A stretch of DNA of 64,000 bases from Castellaniella hirudinis (GCF_042651965.1 NZ_JBHSDY010000002.1:186001-250000); one strand, 5' to 3'; counted from the stretch's first letter, positions 8,343 through 17,439 are shown. The notes: generated from the sequence alone by a model not told the origin. Numbers and translations: made by a program.

Positions 8343-8853
8343 GGCGGACCTCCTGCAGCATCACTTCCACCGGCACTTGCAGGCGGGTGTATTCCGTGTC
8401 GTCCCCCTGATGCGTGCGGCCCAGGATCACCGCCACCTCCGTGTGGCTGTCGATGCTGGTGAAGGCATAGTGCCACACCGCCAGGCGGTAGACGACGCCC
8501 TGGTTCGGCGCGCAGATGAAGGCGCGCAGCGTGGATAGATCCAGCGCGCCGTCCGGCGTGGAGCAGGCCACCACGACCAGACTGCGGGTGACGCCGCCCA
8601 GCGGGATGAAGGTCTGGGGAGAATGCGGATGCCGCTCCAGCAGGTCCACGTGGATCACGGGCTCGTCGACATGCGGGAGCCGGTTGACCGTCATGCCGAA
8701 GCGGACGTCGGCACGCGGCGCGTCGAACGGCACGGCCATGGGACGCCGGGGCGCGTCGCCCGCATGCTCGATGACTTCTCCATAGGGCGCGAAGGCGCCG
8801 TCGGACAACAGTTGGGGTTGCAGGCGCATGGCCTGGTTCGAAAGATGTCTCAT
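8329..8853 (-). CDS. allA: Ureidoglycolate lyase (AllA family)
   Basis: AllA cleaves ureidoglycolate to glyoxylate and urea at the end of allantoin breakdown. The 174-aa protein shows the family pattern: FAPYGEVIE, VDLLERHPHSPQTFIPLGG, VVVACS and GVVYRLAVWHYAF, where the histidines and QTFIPL motif line the active site. It starts four bases after the dctM stop and overlaps the next gene, so it is translated from the same operon mRNA. This is the best clue that the operon handles ureide-type compounds. Confidence 0.85.
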   Translation of the reverse strand: MRHLSNQAMRLQPQLLSDGAFAPYGEVIEHAGDAPRRPMAVPFDAPRADVRFGMTVNRLPHVDEPVIHVDLLERHPHSPQTFIPLGGVTRSLVVVACSTPDGALDLSTLRAFICAPNQGVVYRLAVWHYAFTSIDSHTEVAVILGRTHQGDDTEYTRLQVPVEVMLQEVRRAQE

Positions 8854-8857
8854 GCGT

Positions 8858-10153
8858 TTAGGTGAACAGTTGATGGGGCAGCCACAGCACGATGCCCGGG
8901 AAATAAATCAGCAGGGCCACCAGCAGCAGCATGGCCAGGACAAAGGGCAAGGCACCGATGTAGACGTCGGTGATGTGCCCCCTGCTGAGGCGAATGTTCT
9001 GAACCACGAACAGGTTCAGCCCGACCGGCGGGGTGATCAGGGCCATCTCCATCATCAGGACCATGAAGATGCCGAACCACAGGGGATCGAAGCCCAGGCT
9101 GACGACCAGCGGCACCACCACGCCGACGGTGGTGACCATCATGGCGATGGCCTCCAGGAAGCAGCCCAGCAGCAGGTAGAAGACGACCAGCGCCCAGATG
9201 GTGACCATGGGCGACAGGTGCAGGTCGCGCACGTACTCGGACAACATCTGGGGCACGCCCGCCATGCTGAGCGCGAAGTTCAGCACGAAGGCGGCCATCA
9301 CCACCAGGATGACCATGGCCGTGGTGCGCAACGCCGCCAGGAACGCGCCGTGCAGCATGGCGATGGACAGCGTGCGATTGGCGGCGGCGATCACCAGGGA
9401 GCCGACGACGCCGGCGGCGGCGGCCTCGGTCGGCGTGGCCCAGCCCAGGTAGATGCTGCCCATGATCAGGCAGAAGATCAGCGCCACCGGCAGGATGTCC
9501 AGCAGCAGTTTCAGGCGCTGCGCCAACGCCAGCGCCTTGCGCTCGTCCTTGGGGGCGACGTTCTTGAGCAGCGACATCACCACGATGATGCCCATCATGA
9601 TCAGCGTCAGGACGAGCCCCGGCACGATCCCGGCGGCAAAGAGCTTGCCGACCGAGGTTTCGGTCAAGGCGCCGTAGACCACCATATTGATGCTGGGCGG
9701 AATCAGGATGCCCAGGGTGCCCCCGGCCGCGATCGACCCCAGGACCAGGCGTTCCTGGTAGCCCAGCGACTTGAGCGTAGGCAGCGCCACCGTGCCGACG
9801 GTGGCCGCGGTCGCCACGCTGGAGCCCGACGTGGCGGCGAACAGGGCCGAGGTCACGATATTGGTGTGCAGCAAGCCGCCGGGCAGCCAGCGCAGCCAGG
9901 CGGCCAGCGCCCCGTACATCCGGTCCGCCACCCCGCTGCGCGTCAGGATCTCGCCCAACAGGATGAACAGCGGAATCGCCACCAGCAGGAACTCGTTCAT
10001 CGTGTTCCAGAGGATGTTGCCCATCATATTGGGCAGGATCTGCAGGGTGAAATAGTCGCTGACCAGCGCCGTCATGAGGATGGCGCTGGCGACGTGAATC
10101 CCCGTCATCAGGAACAGGGTCAGGCCGACCAGATAGAACAGTCCGAGGATCAT
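8858..10153 (-). CDS. dctM: TRAP transporter large permease (DctM family)
   Basis: This is the large membrane subunit of a tripartite ATP-independent periplasmic transporter that imports an organic solute with a sodium or proton gradient. The 431-aa sequence is a run of about 12 hydrophobic segments with family hallmarks such as SSVATAATVGTVALPTL, GILIPPSI and TPPVGLNLFV. The start overlaps the dctQ stop as ATGA (10150-10153). It works with the small permease (10150-10764) and the receptor (10837-11883). Confidence 0.93.
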   Translation of the reverse strand: MILGLFYLVGLTLFLMTGIHVASAILMTALVSDYFTLQILPNMMGNILWNTMNEFLLVAIPLFILLGEILTRSGVADRMYGALAAWLRWLPGGLLHTNIVTSALFAATSGSSVATAATVGTVALPTLKSLGYQERLVLGSIAAGGTLGILIPPSINMVVYGALTETSVGKLFAAGIVPGLVLTLIMMGIIVVMSLLKNVAPKDERKALALAQRLKLLLDILPVALIFCLIMGSIYLGWATPTEAAAAGVVGSLVIAAANRTLSIAMLHGAFLAALRTTAMVILVVMAAFVLNFALSMAGVPQMLSEYVRDLHLSPMVTIWALVVFYLLLGCFLEAIAMMVTTVGVVVPLVVSLGFDPLWFGIFMVLMMEMALITPPVGLNLFVVQNIRLSRGHITDVYIGALPFVLAMLLLVALLIYFPGIVLWLPHQLFT

Positions 10154-10764
10154 GGCTGGCCTCCCGTCCGGGCGCTCATGCGCGCTTGCGCCAGGGCCAC
10201 TTCCTGCTCGATTTCTTCATCGAGGTTGGCCGACCCGAATTCACGGACCACCGTCTGCCAGTCGCCGGCCAGCAGCTTGAGCAGCGCACGCAGGGCATGC
10301 ACCCCCAGCGTGAAGCAGAACCACGTCAGCGCGCCGGCCCACACGCCCTGAGGCACCGCCAGCGGCGTGCGCAGCGGGCTGATGGCCAGGGCCCGCATCT
10401 GGTGCGAGGTCTGGACCACCTCGATCGCCTTGAGCATCAGCAGCACGGCGACCAGCAGCAGGAGAATCTGGGTGACGACGTCGAAAAAGGCGCGCAGCTT
10501 CAGGGGGAAGACCTGGGTCAGCACGTCGATGCGGATGTGCGCGCGATCGTACATGGCCTGGGCGAAACCGATGGAGGCGCAGATGGCCAGGCAATAGCCG
10601 CCATATTCGTCCACGCCCTGGAAGGAATAGTTGAACAGTTTGCGCAGCAGCACATTGACTGTGATGGCCACGGACAAGGCCAGCAAGGCCCAGCCGGCGA
10701 CCAGGCTGACGCGGCCGGTCAAGGCATTCAAAGCCTGATCCAGCCGATCAATGAATAAACGCAT
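10150..10764 (-). CDS. dctQ: TRAP transporter small permease (DctQ family)
   Basis: This four-helix membrane subunit pairs with DctM. The 204-aa sequence has four hydrophobic stretches and the conserved Q-GVDEYGGYCLAICASIGFAQA region with RAHIRIDVL typical of DctQ. The C-terminal 40 residues are cytoplasmic, charged and somewhat longer than in short family members. It sits between the receptor gene (72-bp gap) and dctM (four-base overlap). Confidence 0.9.
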   Translation of the reverse strand: MRLFIDRLDQALNALTGRVSLVAGWALLALSVAITVNVLLRKLFNYSFQGVDEYGGYCLAICASIGFAQAMYDRAHIRIDVLTQVFPLKLRAFFDVVTQILLLLVAVLLMLKAIEVVQTSHQMRALAISPLRTPLAVPQGVWAGALTWFCFTLGVHALRALLKLLAGDWQTVVREFGSANLDEEIEQEVALAQARMSARTGGQP

Positions 10765-10836
10765 GAGAACTTCCTGGTGAAAAAGGCGGCGCCCGCGGAC
10801 CGGCCGACGGCAGGCTTGCAGGCGCCGCGCAGTGGA

Positions 10837-11883
10837 CTACGGCTGGATGCCGGCGGCGGCGCCGATCGTCTTGAACCAGTCGTCGCCGCAGGTGCTTGAA
10901 GCGGCATTGCAATCCTGCAGCCACAGCGGGATCAGGTCGCTCTTGAGCAGATCGTTCACCCGTTGCTGGTCAGCCGGCGTGCTTTTGACCAGGGTCATCT
11001 TGCCGAGCTTGCCGTCGCACGGCGTGCGGCCGATATTGCAATTGATGCCGTTTTCATGGCTTTCGCGGCCCATGGCCCACAGATCACCTTCCAGCTTCTT
11101 CAGTTCCCCGGCCAGCGAGGCCTGCTGTTCGGCCGACAGCTTGTCCCAGAACGCCTTGCGGGCCACGTGCAGCACCGCGCCCGCGCCCCCCACGGGAATC
11201 GGCAGCAGGCTGTCGGACACCTCGAACCAGTCGTTGCTATTGCCGTACTGGCTGCCCGTGACGGCGCAATCCACCACGCCCTGCATCAGCCCCTGATAGA
11301 CCTCGGGGCCGGCCAGGGTGACGCTCGCGCCGCCCAGGCTTTCGACCAGCTTGGCGCTGAGCGCGCCGCTGACCCGCACCTTCTTGCCGCGCAAGTCGTC
11401 CAGGCTTTTGACCTGGCCCTTGCAATACAGGATCTGGAACGGAAAGGACCAGGTCGTCAGCAGCTTGGCGTTGAAGCGGGTGTCGAGTTCCTTTTCCAGC
11501 ACGGGCTGGTAGGCTGTCAGGTTGCGCTGCAGGTCACCGAAGGTAAAGGCCGCCCCCGGCAGATCGGCGCCCATGAGCACCGGCGCCTCGCCGCTGACGA
11601 AGGAAATCTGGAACGACACGATGTCGAAGGCGCCGCTTTGCAAGGTCCGCAGGGACTCGAAGCCTTTCAGGCCCAATTCGTCGATGGTGCGGAAATTGGC
11701 CTTGAACTGCCCTTGCGTGCGTTCGCCGATCTTTTCCCAGAAGGGGCGTTCCAGCTTCTGTGACTGGGGCTGATTGCCGTACCAGCCGAGGACGCGGACG
11801 TTCGTGACGTCGGCGGCCCAGGAGGCGCTGGCGAAGAGGGCTCCGCACGCCAAAGCGGTCAGGGCTTTTCCAAAGAACTGCAT
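10837..11883 (-). CDS. dctP: TRAP transporter periplasmic solute receptor (DctP family)
   Basis: This 348-aa periplasmic receptor delivers the substrate to DctQM. A signal peptide (about 1-23, ending ASWA) precedes the mature start ADVTNVRVLGWYGNQPQ. DctP features include the conserved arginine region KVRVSGALSAKLVESLGGASVTLAGPEVYQGLMQGVVDCA, in which an arginine binds the substrate carboxylate. A GAGGAG site precedes the ATG. It is the first gene of the seven-gene operon and is divergent from the LysR gene. The ligand is unknown but probably carries a carboxylate. Confidence 0.91.
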   Translation of the reverse strand: MQFFGKALTALACGALFASASWAADVTNVRVLGWYGNQPQSQKLERPFWEKIGERTQGQFKANFRTIDELGLKGFESLRTLQSGAFDIVSFQISFVSGEAPVLMGADLPGAAFTFGDLQRNLTAYQPVLEKELDTRFNAKLLTTWSFPFQILYCKGQVKSLDDLRGKKVRVSGALSAKLVESLGGASVTLAGPEVYQGLMQGVVDCAVTGSQYGNSNDWFEVSDSLLPIPVGGAGAVLHVARKAFWDKLSAEQQASLAGELKKLEGDLWAMGRESHENGINCNIGRTPCDGKLGKMTLVKSTPADQQRVNDLLKSDLIPLWLQDCNAASSTCGDDWFKTIGAAAGIQP

Positions 11884-11951
11884 GATTCTGTCTCCTCGTG
11901 GCTGCGTGGTGGTGAATGAAAAAACGTAGGGATACCGCAGCGATCACGGCC

Positions 11952-11973
11952 ATTTTATGGATGCTGATAAAAT
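11952..11973. promoter_or_regulatory. AT-rich dyad, probable LysR operator between dctP and lysR
   Basis: ATTTTAT, eight bases, then ATAAAAT form a perfect 7-bp dyad in the 135-bp gap between the divergent dctP and LysR genes. It lies about 69 bp from the dctP start and 46 bp from the LysR start. Position and interrupted-dyad form fit a LysR-type regulator recognition site that controls both directions. Confidence 0.6.
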
Positions 11974-12018
11974 AAACAAGTATTAATTTTTTCCAATTCA
12001 GAATAGGTTTTACTTATA

Positions 12019-12948
12019 GTGAATCTGCGACTTCTGGAAATCTTCAGGGCGGTCATGCAAAGCCACACCACCCTGGGCGCCGCCCGCGTGCTGCAAATCT
12101 CGCAACCGGCGGTCAGCACGGCCATCCGCCAGCTCGAGGCGCAGCTGGGCCTGGCGCTGTTCGATCGCCGGGCCAACAGGCTGGTGGCCCGCGACGAGGC
12201 CAAGATCCTCTACGAGCAATCGGATTCCATTTTCCTCATGCTCCATACGCTGTCGCAGACGGCTGAAGAACTGAAGGAAAACCGATACGGTCACGTGCGC
12301 GTGGTCGCGACGCCGCAACTGGGGCATACCGTCCTGCCGATCGCGATCCAGGACCTGCTGGCGCAACGCCCGAACGTCAAAGTGTTCTTCGACGTGCGAC
12401 GCTCGTACACCGTGGTCGAGAAGGTGGAATCCGGCGCCGCCGACCTGGGCCTGGCCATCGCCCTGGAGCCCGAGCTGAGCAGCAGCGTCCAGATGATCCC
12501 CATCGCCTCGATCGGCATGGTGTGCGTCATGCGCGACACGCATCCCCTGAGCCAGGCGTCCGTCCTGCGGCCCGCCCAACTGGCGGAGCACGCCTTGATC
12601 GGCCTGGAGATGGGGTCACGACTGGGTCCGCTGGTGCGGGGGGCTTTCAAATCCGAGCAGACCCCCTACCGCGTCAACGTGGAAGTGCGCTATTCCGAGA
12701 CCGCCTGCCTGCTGGCTAAAGCGGGGGCCGGCATCGCCATCGTGGATACCTTCTCGGCCCTTGCGCACGCGCAGCCCGGCTCCGACCTGAAGATCATCCC
12801 CTTCCAGCCGGACATCCGGCTGGATACCTGGGCCATTCTGGCGAAACATCGGACGGCATCCCGGCTGACGATGGCGCTGGTGGATTCGATCCAGCAATGC
12901 ACCCGCCAGTTCCTGGATCAGGCCGTCAGCCGGCATCTGCTGACGTGA
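12019..12948 (+). CDS. LysR-family transcriptional regulator of the adjacent TRAP/ureide operon
   Basis: The 309-aa protein begins NLRLLEIFRAVMQSHTTLGAARVL with a LysR helix-turn-helix (ISQPAVSTAIRQLEAQLGLALF), followed by a periplasmic-binding-fold effector domain (about 90-300). The start codon is GTG at 12019, with a weak ribosome site. It is divergent from dctP and therefore the likely activator of dctP-to-amidase, probably responding to the imported compound or a breakdown product. The 3' end is only 10 bp from the convergent MscS gene. Confidence 0.9.
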   Translation: MNLRLLEIFRAVMQSHTTLGAARVLQISQPAVSTAIRQLEAQLGLALFDRRANRLVARDEAKILYEQSDSIFLMLHTLSQTAEELKENRYGHVRVVATPQLGHTVLPIAIQDLLAQRPNVKVFFDVRRSYTVVEKVESGAADLGLAIALEPELSSSVQMIPIASIGMVCVMRDTHPLSQASVLRPAQLAEHALIGLEMGSRLGPLVRGAFKSEQTPYRVNVEVRYSETACLLAKAGAGIAIVDTFSALAHAQPGSDLKIIPFQPDIRLDTWAILAKHRTASRLTMALVDSIQQCTRQFLDQAVSRHLLT

Positions 12949-12958
12949 CCCGCCCCCC

Positions 12959-14497
12959 TCAGGCGATCCCGAAAAAATGGCGGATACGGGCCAGGATCGC
13001 CGCCCCTTCGGCGCGCTCGGCGGGGGCGGCCGCAGGCGCTTCGTTGCGCAAGGCCTCCAGTTCGAGACTGCGGCGGGCCAGCAGTTGCGCGAACATCTCG
13101 GCCAGCGCCGGCCGCGATTCCAGGATGCTTTGGAAATCCGCCTTGAACAGGGCATAGCAGACCATGGGGCTGAGCGCCCTCAGGGACGCCCTGCGGGGAT
13201 CGCCCGTCATCAGGCTCATCTCGCCGATCACGTGACCCGGCCCCACCTCGGCCAGCAAACGCTGCCGCCCCTGCGTCTCCAGCCAGACCGCCGCCCGCCC
13301 TTTGAGCACGATATACAGGCAATCGCCCTGCTCTCCCTGGCGGACCACCAGCCCTCCCGGGACGAAAGGCATGGTCTTCAGCCGGCGGGCCAGATCGAGC
13401 CGTTCACCGTCGGTCAGGGGCTGGAACAGGTCGACGTCCCGCAGGCATTGCACGCGCGCGTCCAGTTCGTCCGGCGCGCGGCCGGCTTCAGTCGAGGCGG
13501 ATGCCCGGGCCGTCCCATTCAGGGTCCTGACAGGCGCCGCCAGCGACCAGCCCCGGCGCACAAAGACGGCCTGCACATGCTGCCGCACCCATGAATCGGT
13601 GCCGGCCGGGGCACGGGGATCGGTCAAGCCATACCGGACGGCATACGTGATCCGCCCATCGGTCAAATCGGCGATCTGGCATCGGGGCGCGGGATCACGG
13701 GCGACCGCGGCGGATTCGGCCTCACGCAGGACGCGCTCCACCTCGGTGATCACCTCGGAGGCCAGGACAGACGCCTCCGCATGGAACATGATCATGCGCT
13801 GGCGCACAGGCACCGATGGCCCCCCCACCAGCTTGACGTGTCCCTTCATGAGCTGACTGTTGGGGATCAGCAGCATCTCGCCCGCGATGGTGCGCACCGC
13901 CGTGTGGCGCCACTGGACCTGGACGACCTCGCCCGCGATCACCTCGCCTTCGAAGTCCGCCAGTTCGAGCCAATCACCGATATGCAGGGAATGATCCAGT
14001 TGCAAGGCCACCCCGGACAGGATATTGCCCAGCGTGTCCTGCATGGCAAAAGCCACCACCGCGGTCAGCACGGCCGTGCCGGCCACCAGCCCGCCCAGGT
14101 CCAGCCCGGCCTGCGACAGCCGAAGCAGTCCCCAGCCCACATACGCGAACAGGATCAGCAGTTCTTCGAGAATGCGCGGCGGGTGGACGTGCAGCCGGGG
14201 CAGCAAACCGCGAAAAATGGTCAGCCCCATTTGCCGGATCAGCCACAAACCCAGCAGCAAGACGGCAGTTCCCTGCAAGGCCCGCGCCAGCGGGGCGTCC
14301 TGCGCGGTCAGTGCCACCGCACTGCCCAGCAACAGCAGCACCACCAGCAGCAGCACCAGCACGGTCCACGACGGCATGCGCCGCGCGACCCGGCCCAAAG
14401 CCAGACCGAGCACGAGGGAAAGCGCGAGCAACCAGAGGTCGGAGGGCGCCCAGAGCGTGGAAAAATGATGCGCGACGGCAGACACAAAAGCCATCAT
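12959..14497 (-). CDS. MscS-family mechanosensitive channel with C-terminal cyclic-nucleotide-binding domain
   Basis: This 512-aa inner-membrane protein has about four N-terminal hydrophobic helices, then the MscS core: a pore helix with GTAVLTAVVAFAMQDTLGNILSGVALQLD and the beta domain with GDWLEL and LLIPNSQLMKG. Residues of about 355-480 form a cyclic-nucleotide-binding domain, including GDCLYIVLKG and the phosphate-binding cassette GEMSLMTGDPRRAS. Such bacterial cyclic nucleotide-gated MscS-like channels are gated by cAMP or cGMP rather than by tension alone. ATG ATG gives two possible starts, three bases apart. It is probably monocistronic. Confidence 0.9.
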   Translation of the reverse strand: MMAFVSAVAHHFSTLWAPSDLWLLALSLVLGLALGRVARRMPSWTVLVLLLVVLLLLGSAVALTAQDAPLARALQGTAVLLLGLWLIRQMGLTIFRGLLPRLHVHPPRILEELLILFAYVGWGLLRLSQAGLDLGGLVAGTAVLTAVVAFAMQDTLGNILSGVALQLDHSLHIGDWLELADFEGEVIAGEVVQVQWRHTAVRTIAGEMLLIPNSQLMKGHVKLVGGPSVPVRQRMIMFHAEASVLASEVITEVERVLREAESAAVARDPAPRCQIADLTDGRITYAVRYGLTDPRAPAGTDSWVRQHVQAVFVRRGWSLAAPVRTLNGTARASASTEAGRAPDELDARVQCLRDVDLFQPLTDGERLDLARRLKTMPFVPGGLVVRQGEQGDCLYIVLKGRAAVWLETQGRQRLLAEVGPGHVIGEMSLMTGDPRRASLRALSPMVCYALFKADFQSILESRPALAEMFAQLLARRSLELEALRNEAPAAAPAERAEGAAILARIRHFFGIA

Positions 14498-14556
14498 CCA
14501 CGGGCTCCCTGAAATGTCTGCCGACCGCCGAGAAGCCGGCGCCTGCGGCAGAAATT

Positions 14557-14631
14557 TGGCGCCTCCGGCAGGAATCGAACCTGCAATCTTCCCTTAGGAG
14601 GGGAAAGTTATATCCATTTAACTACAGAGGC
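14557..14631 (-). tRNA. tRNA-Arg, anticodon CCU
   Basis: The minus strand reads GCCTCTG at the 5' end and CGGAGGC plus G and CCA at the 3' end, giving a 7-bp acceptor stem with one G-T pair. The anticodon stem TTCCC/GGGAA encloses the loop CTCCTAA with anticodon CCT, which reads AGG. The T-arm GCAGGTTCGATTCCTGC is canonical. The CCA end is encoded. This tRNA is a frequent integration site, but no integrase or duplicated 3' end is visible here. Confidence 0.95.
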
Positions 14632-14705
14632 TGCAGAGACTCGGCGCCGAATGCCCAAGAAGCGCAACCGCCCGGAAAGACAGCCGCATCGGCGCAAGCT
14701 GCGCG

Positions 14706-14711
14706 ATTATA
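14706..14711 (-). promoter_or_regulatory. Possible -10 box for tRNA-Arg
   Basis: The minus strand reads TATAAT about 75 bp before the mature tRNA 5' end. It would give a leader of roughly 68 nt. No convincing -35 box is present, so this is a weak call. Confidence 0.35.
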
Positions 14712-14742
14712 GTCTACGCCCCAGCCCCCAGGACATCACGCC

Positions 14743-16641
14743 CTACGACCCCGCGGCCAGATCCACCACCGCGCCGATCTCGCGGGCGGTTTCCTGGACG
14801 GCCTCCAGCAGGCGGCGGGCGCCCGGACTGGCGGCCTGCGCGGCCAGCAGATTGCCCGACACGCGGATGTATTCGGGCCGGATCTCGTGCAGATACAGCA
14901 GCGCCTCGGGCTGCTCGGCAAAGCGCCGCAGGCCCAGGCGCACGCCGTGTTCGCGCAGCATCGCGGCAAACGCCACCACCTGGGCGCGATGCGCCACCAG
15001 GCCGTAGGAATCCAGATCCATCAGCAGGCGGGCGCTCTGGTCGGGCGCCTCGACCAGCAGGCCGGCGACCTCGCCGCGGAATTCCTCGTTCAGGATCGAG
15101 GCCAGCGACACGCGCAGCACCAGATCGCCCGGATGCGTGCGCAACCAGCCCAGGCCCAGGCTGACGGCCCGGGCATCGCAGTCCGCAGACAGCCCCAGGC
15201 GCACGGCCGGCGGCATGAACAGATAGCCCGACAAAGGCTCGGACGCCCCCGGCTCATGCAAAGTCAGCAGGCCCTGCACGCGGTCATCGGAGATCGTGGA
15301 CACATCGCGCTGGGTCACCAGCGCAAACCAGCCCTCGTCCAGCGCATTGCGCAGCAAGACGCGCCAGGCCTGCTCGCCGCCGCCCCGGGCGCCCGTCACG
15401 CTGCGCAGGTCTTCGCCCGGCACGTATTCCACATTCGTATGGCCGGCGCTTTCGGCACGCATCAAGGCCTCGTCCAGGCGCGACAGCACATCGCTGAGCC
15501 CTTCACCTGACTCGAAATCCGTCAGCACCATGCGCCAGCGGCACAGCCCCGCCTGACCCAACTGGATGCGCTGGGCCTGCAGGATCTCGCCCACGGTCTG
15601 CGCCACGCGCACCGCCACCGGACCCGGCATCATCGGCATGATGAAGGCGAAGTCCGACCCGTTCAGACGCGCCAGCCAGGCCTGCTGCCCCAGCCGTTCG
15701 CGCAGCACCTCCAGCACCAACTGGCCCATATTGCGCAGCCACTGGTCCACCACCTGGCGGCTCATGGTCTGGTTGATCGACTGCAGATCGCACTGGCGGA
15801 ACAGCATCACGTGGCCGCCCTCGCCCTGCCCGGGCGTGGACTGCTCCAGCAAGCGGCGCAGCTCGTTGATGAAATACTTGCGATTGGCCAGGCCCGTCAC
15901 CGTGTCCTGGTTCAGCTCGAGTTCCAGCGATTCGATGCGCGACTGATGTTCGGCCGCCGTCGCCCGCACCTGTTCGTGCGTGCGGGCGATGATCTGGGAG
16001 ACCTCGCGCAATTCCAGCATCGCAGGGTGGCGCACCGGCGGCAGCTCGTCGCCCGTCGATGCCTGCGCCATGGCCTGGACCCGCGCCGTCACATCATCCT
16101 GCAGCGCCCGGCGCAGCCAGCGCATCAGCATGACCACGAACAGCCCCCACAGAATGCCGGCCCCGACCGTCAGGGTCACGATCCGCGCAGTGCTGTCCCA
16201 CAAGGCATTGCGCGCGTAGGCATCGTTCGCCTGCAGCCGGATCACGCCCAGTTGAGACCAGCCATTGGTCACCTGGCGCTGGGCCTCGTGCCGTTCCAGG
16301 GGCAACAGATGGCTGAACCAGTCCGGCGCCGTGACTCGGTCGTCGCGACCGTCCTCGATCTCGCGACGGATCAGGATCCGGCCCGTGGGATCCAGAAATT
16401 CCACCACCCGGAACTGGCCGCTGTCGAACAACACGGAAATCAGCAGTTCACGCACCGTCGGGTCCTGGTTGGACGGCTGCGACAAGGTCAGCGCCAAAGA
16501 GGTCGCGGTGGCATCGCTCTGTCCCTGGAGCTGAGCGTCCAGATACTGGCGCGCCGAACCGATACTGAACAAGGTCGCCCCGACCAGGATCACCAGAATC
16601 GCCAGGGTCACACTCAACAGCAGTTGTCTCAACAGGGACAT
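14743..16641 (-). CDS. lapD: LapD-like inside-out c-di-GMP receptor (degenerate GGDEF-EAL)
   Basis: This 632-aa inner-membrane protein has an N-terminal transmembrane helix (about 8-28), a periplasmic LapD/MoxY-type domain, a second helix (about 172-194), a HAMP-like linker, a GGDEF domain and an EAL domain. Both enzymatic signatures are ruined: the GGDEF position reads NGSDF, and the EAL position in GLLTLHEPGA lacks the glutamate-alanine-leucine motif. That marks a c-di-GMP receptor rather than an enzyme. In Pseudomonas, LapD with bound c-di-GMP holds the protease LapG in the periplasm. The lapG gene lies 18 bp upstream in the same operon, and three LapA-like substrates follow next to it. 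Confidence 0.9.
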   Translation of the reverse strand: MSLLRQLLLSVTLAILVILVGATLFSIGSARQYLDAQLQGQSDATATSLALTLSQPSNQDPTVRELLISVLFDSGQFRVVEFLDPTGRILIRREIEDGRDDRVTAPDWFSHLLPLERHEAQRQVTNGWSQLGVIRLQANDAYARNALWDSTARIVTLTVGAGILWGLFVVMLMRWLRRALQDDVTARVQAMAQASTGDELPPVRHPAMLELREVSQIIARTHEQVRATAAEHQSRIESLELELNQDTVTGLANRKYFINELRRLLEQSTPGQGEGGHVMLFRQCDLQSINQTMSRQVVDQWLRNMGQLVLEVLRERLGQQAWLARLNGSDFAFIMPMMPGPVAVRVAQTVGEILQAQRIQLGQAGLCRWRMVLTDFESGEGLSDVLSRLDEALMRAESAGHTNVEYVPGEDLRSVTGARGGGEQAWRVLLRNALDEGWFALVTQRDVSTISDDRVQGLLTLHEPGASEPLSGYLFMPPAVRLGLSADCDARAVSLGLGWLRTHPGDLVLRVSLASILNEEFRGEVAGLLVEAPDQSARLLMDLDSYGLVAHRAQVVAFAAMLREHGVRLGLRRFAEQPEALLYLHEIRPEYIRVSGNLLAAQAASPGARRLLEAVQETAREIGAVVDLAAGS

Positions 16642-16659
16642 GACATTCCTTTCATTCCA

Positions 16660-17343
16660 TCACGGCTGAAAACCTTCGGTCCGCATGCGGGACAACAGAT
16701 CCCGCCACCGGCCGATGCCATCCACCGAAGACCGCTTCCCACCGGGCATGTACACCCCCTGGGCATTGAAACTGAACACCGGCGTCAAGTCCGGCCGATT
16801 GTGTGCGGGCTGCATCCGATCCACCAGACTGTCGAGCACCAGGGGCTCGGCCTGAGGCTGTGGATAATAGCCCAGCACCATGTGGGCGATGCTCTGGCTG
16901 CCGATCTGGGCGCGCACATAGACGAAGCGCAGCTTTTCGGGCGCCACGCCCAGGTACAGCAGAGAAAAATATTTGCCGATCACGTAGTCCTCGCAGTCCC
17001 CCGCGCCCTTGGACAGCGATTGCAGCGGCGTGGCCCAGTAATCCACCTGGCCCCAGACCGTAATGTCCTCGCTGCCGATCAGGGTGTTGTTCCAGAAGCT
17101 GTTGACCATGCGCAGCTTTTCCTGCTCGTCCAGCCCTGCGGCCTGGGCCAGCATGGCTTGCCAGGACTCCACCGCGCGGCTGGCCTTGGCGCCGTAGTGC
17201 TGGCGTGCATAGGACACCAGCGCCCCCGGGTCGAACGTCACCGCCGGCGCCGGCCCCCAGGCCAGCGCCAGGAACAGGACCAGTACCGTCAACCCCCAGG
17301 ACAGGGCACGGACCCTGGCAGCGGTCGGCTGGCAATAGGACAT
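16660..17343 (-). CDS. lapG: LapG-like periplasmic cysteine protease (bacterial transglutaminase-like, BTLCP)
   Basis: LapG-type proteases release LapA-type adhesins by cutting after a di-alanine in the N-terminal retention module. The 227-aa protein (ATG at 17343) has a signal-anchor-like hydrophobic segment (about 15-34) and the catalytic triad C117 (GAGDCEDY), H154 (SIAHMVLGYY) and D171 (LVLDSL). The reading frame stays open to a TTG at 17361, but the ATG is more likely. It is co-transcribed with lapD. Its likely substrates are the three proteins at 17693-38120, all with AA sites at residues 112-113 or the equivalent. A 20-bp palindrome lies about 100 bp upstream. Confidence 0.91.
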   Translation of the reverse strand: MSYCQPTAARVRALSWGLTVLVLFLALAWGPAPAVTFDPGALVSYARQHYGAKASRAVESWQAMLAQAAGLDEQEKLRMVNSFWNNTLIGSEDITVWGQVDYWATPLQSLSKGAGDCEDYVIGKYFSLLYLGVAPEKLRFVYVRAQIGSQSIAHMVLGYYPQPQAEPLVLDSLVDRMQPAHNRPDLTPVFSFNAQGVYMPGGKRSSVDGIGRWRDLLSRMRTEGFQP

Positions 17344-17439
17344 GCACGGATTTTGATACAAATAGGTGCAATAGAAAAGAGGCGATGCAACAATTCCACG
17401 TTTGTCGCAAGGATACTACCGGTGCAACGGGGGGCTTGA

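Noticed and set aside
14557..14631. Genomic-island attachment site at tRNA-Arg
   Set aside because: No integrase next to the tRNA and no repeated tRNA 3' end found by eye within the adhesin region.
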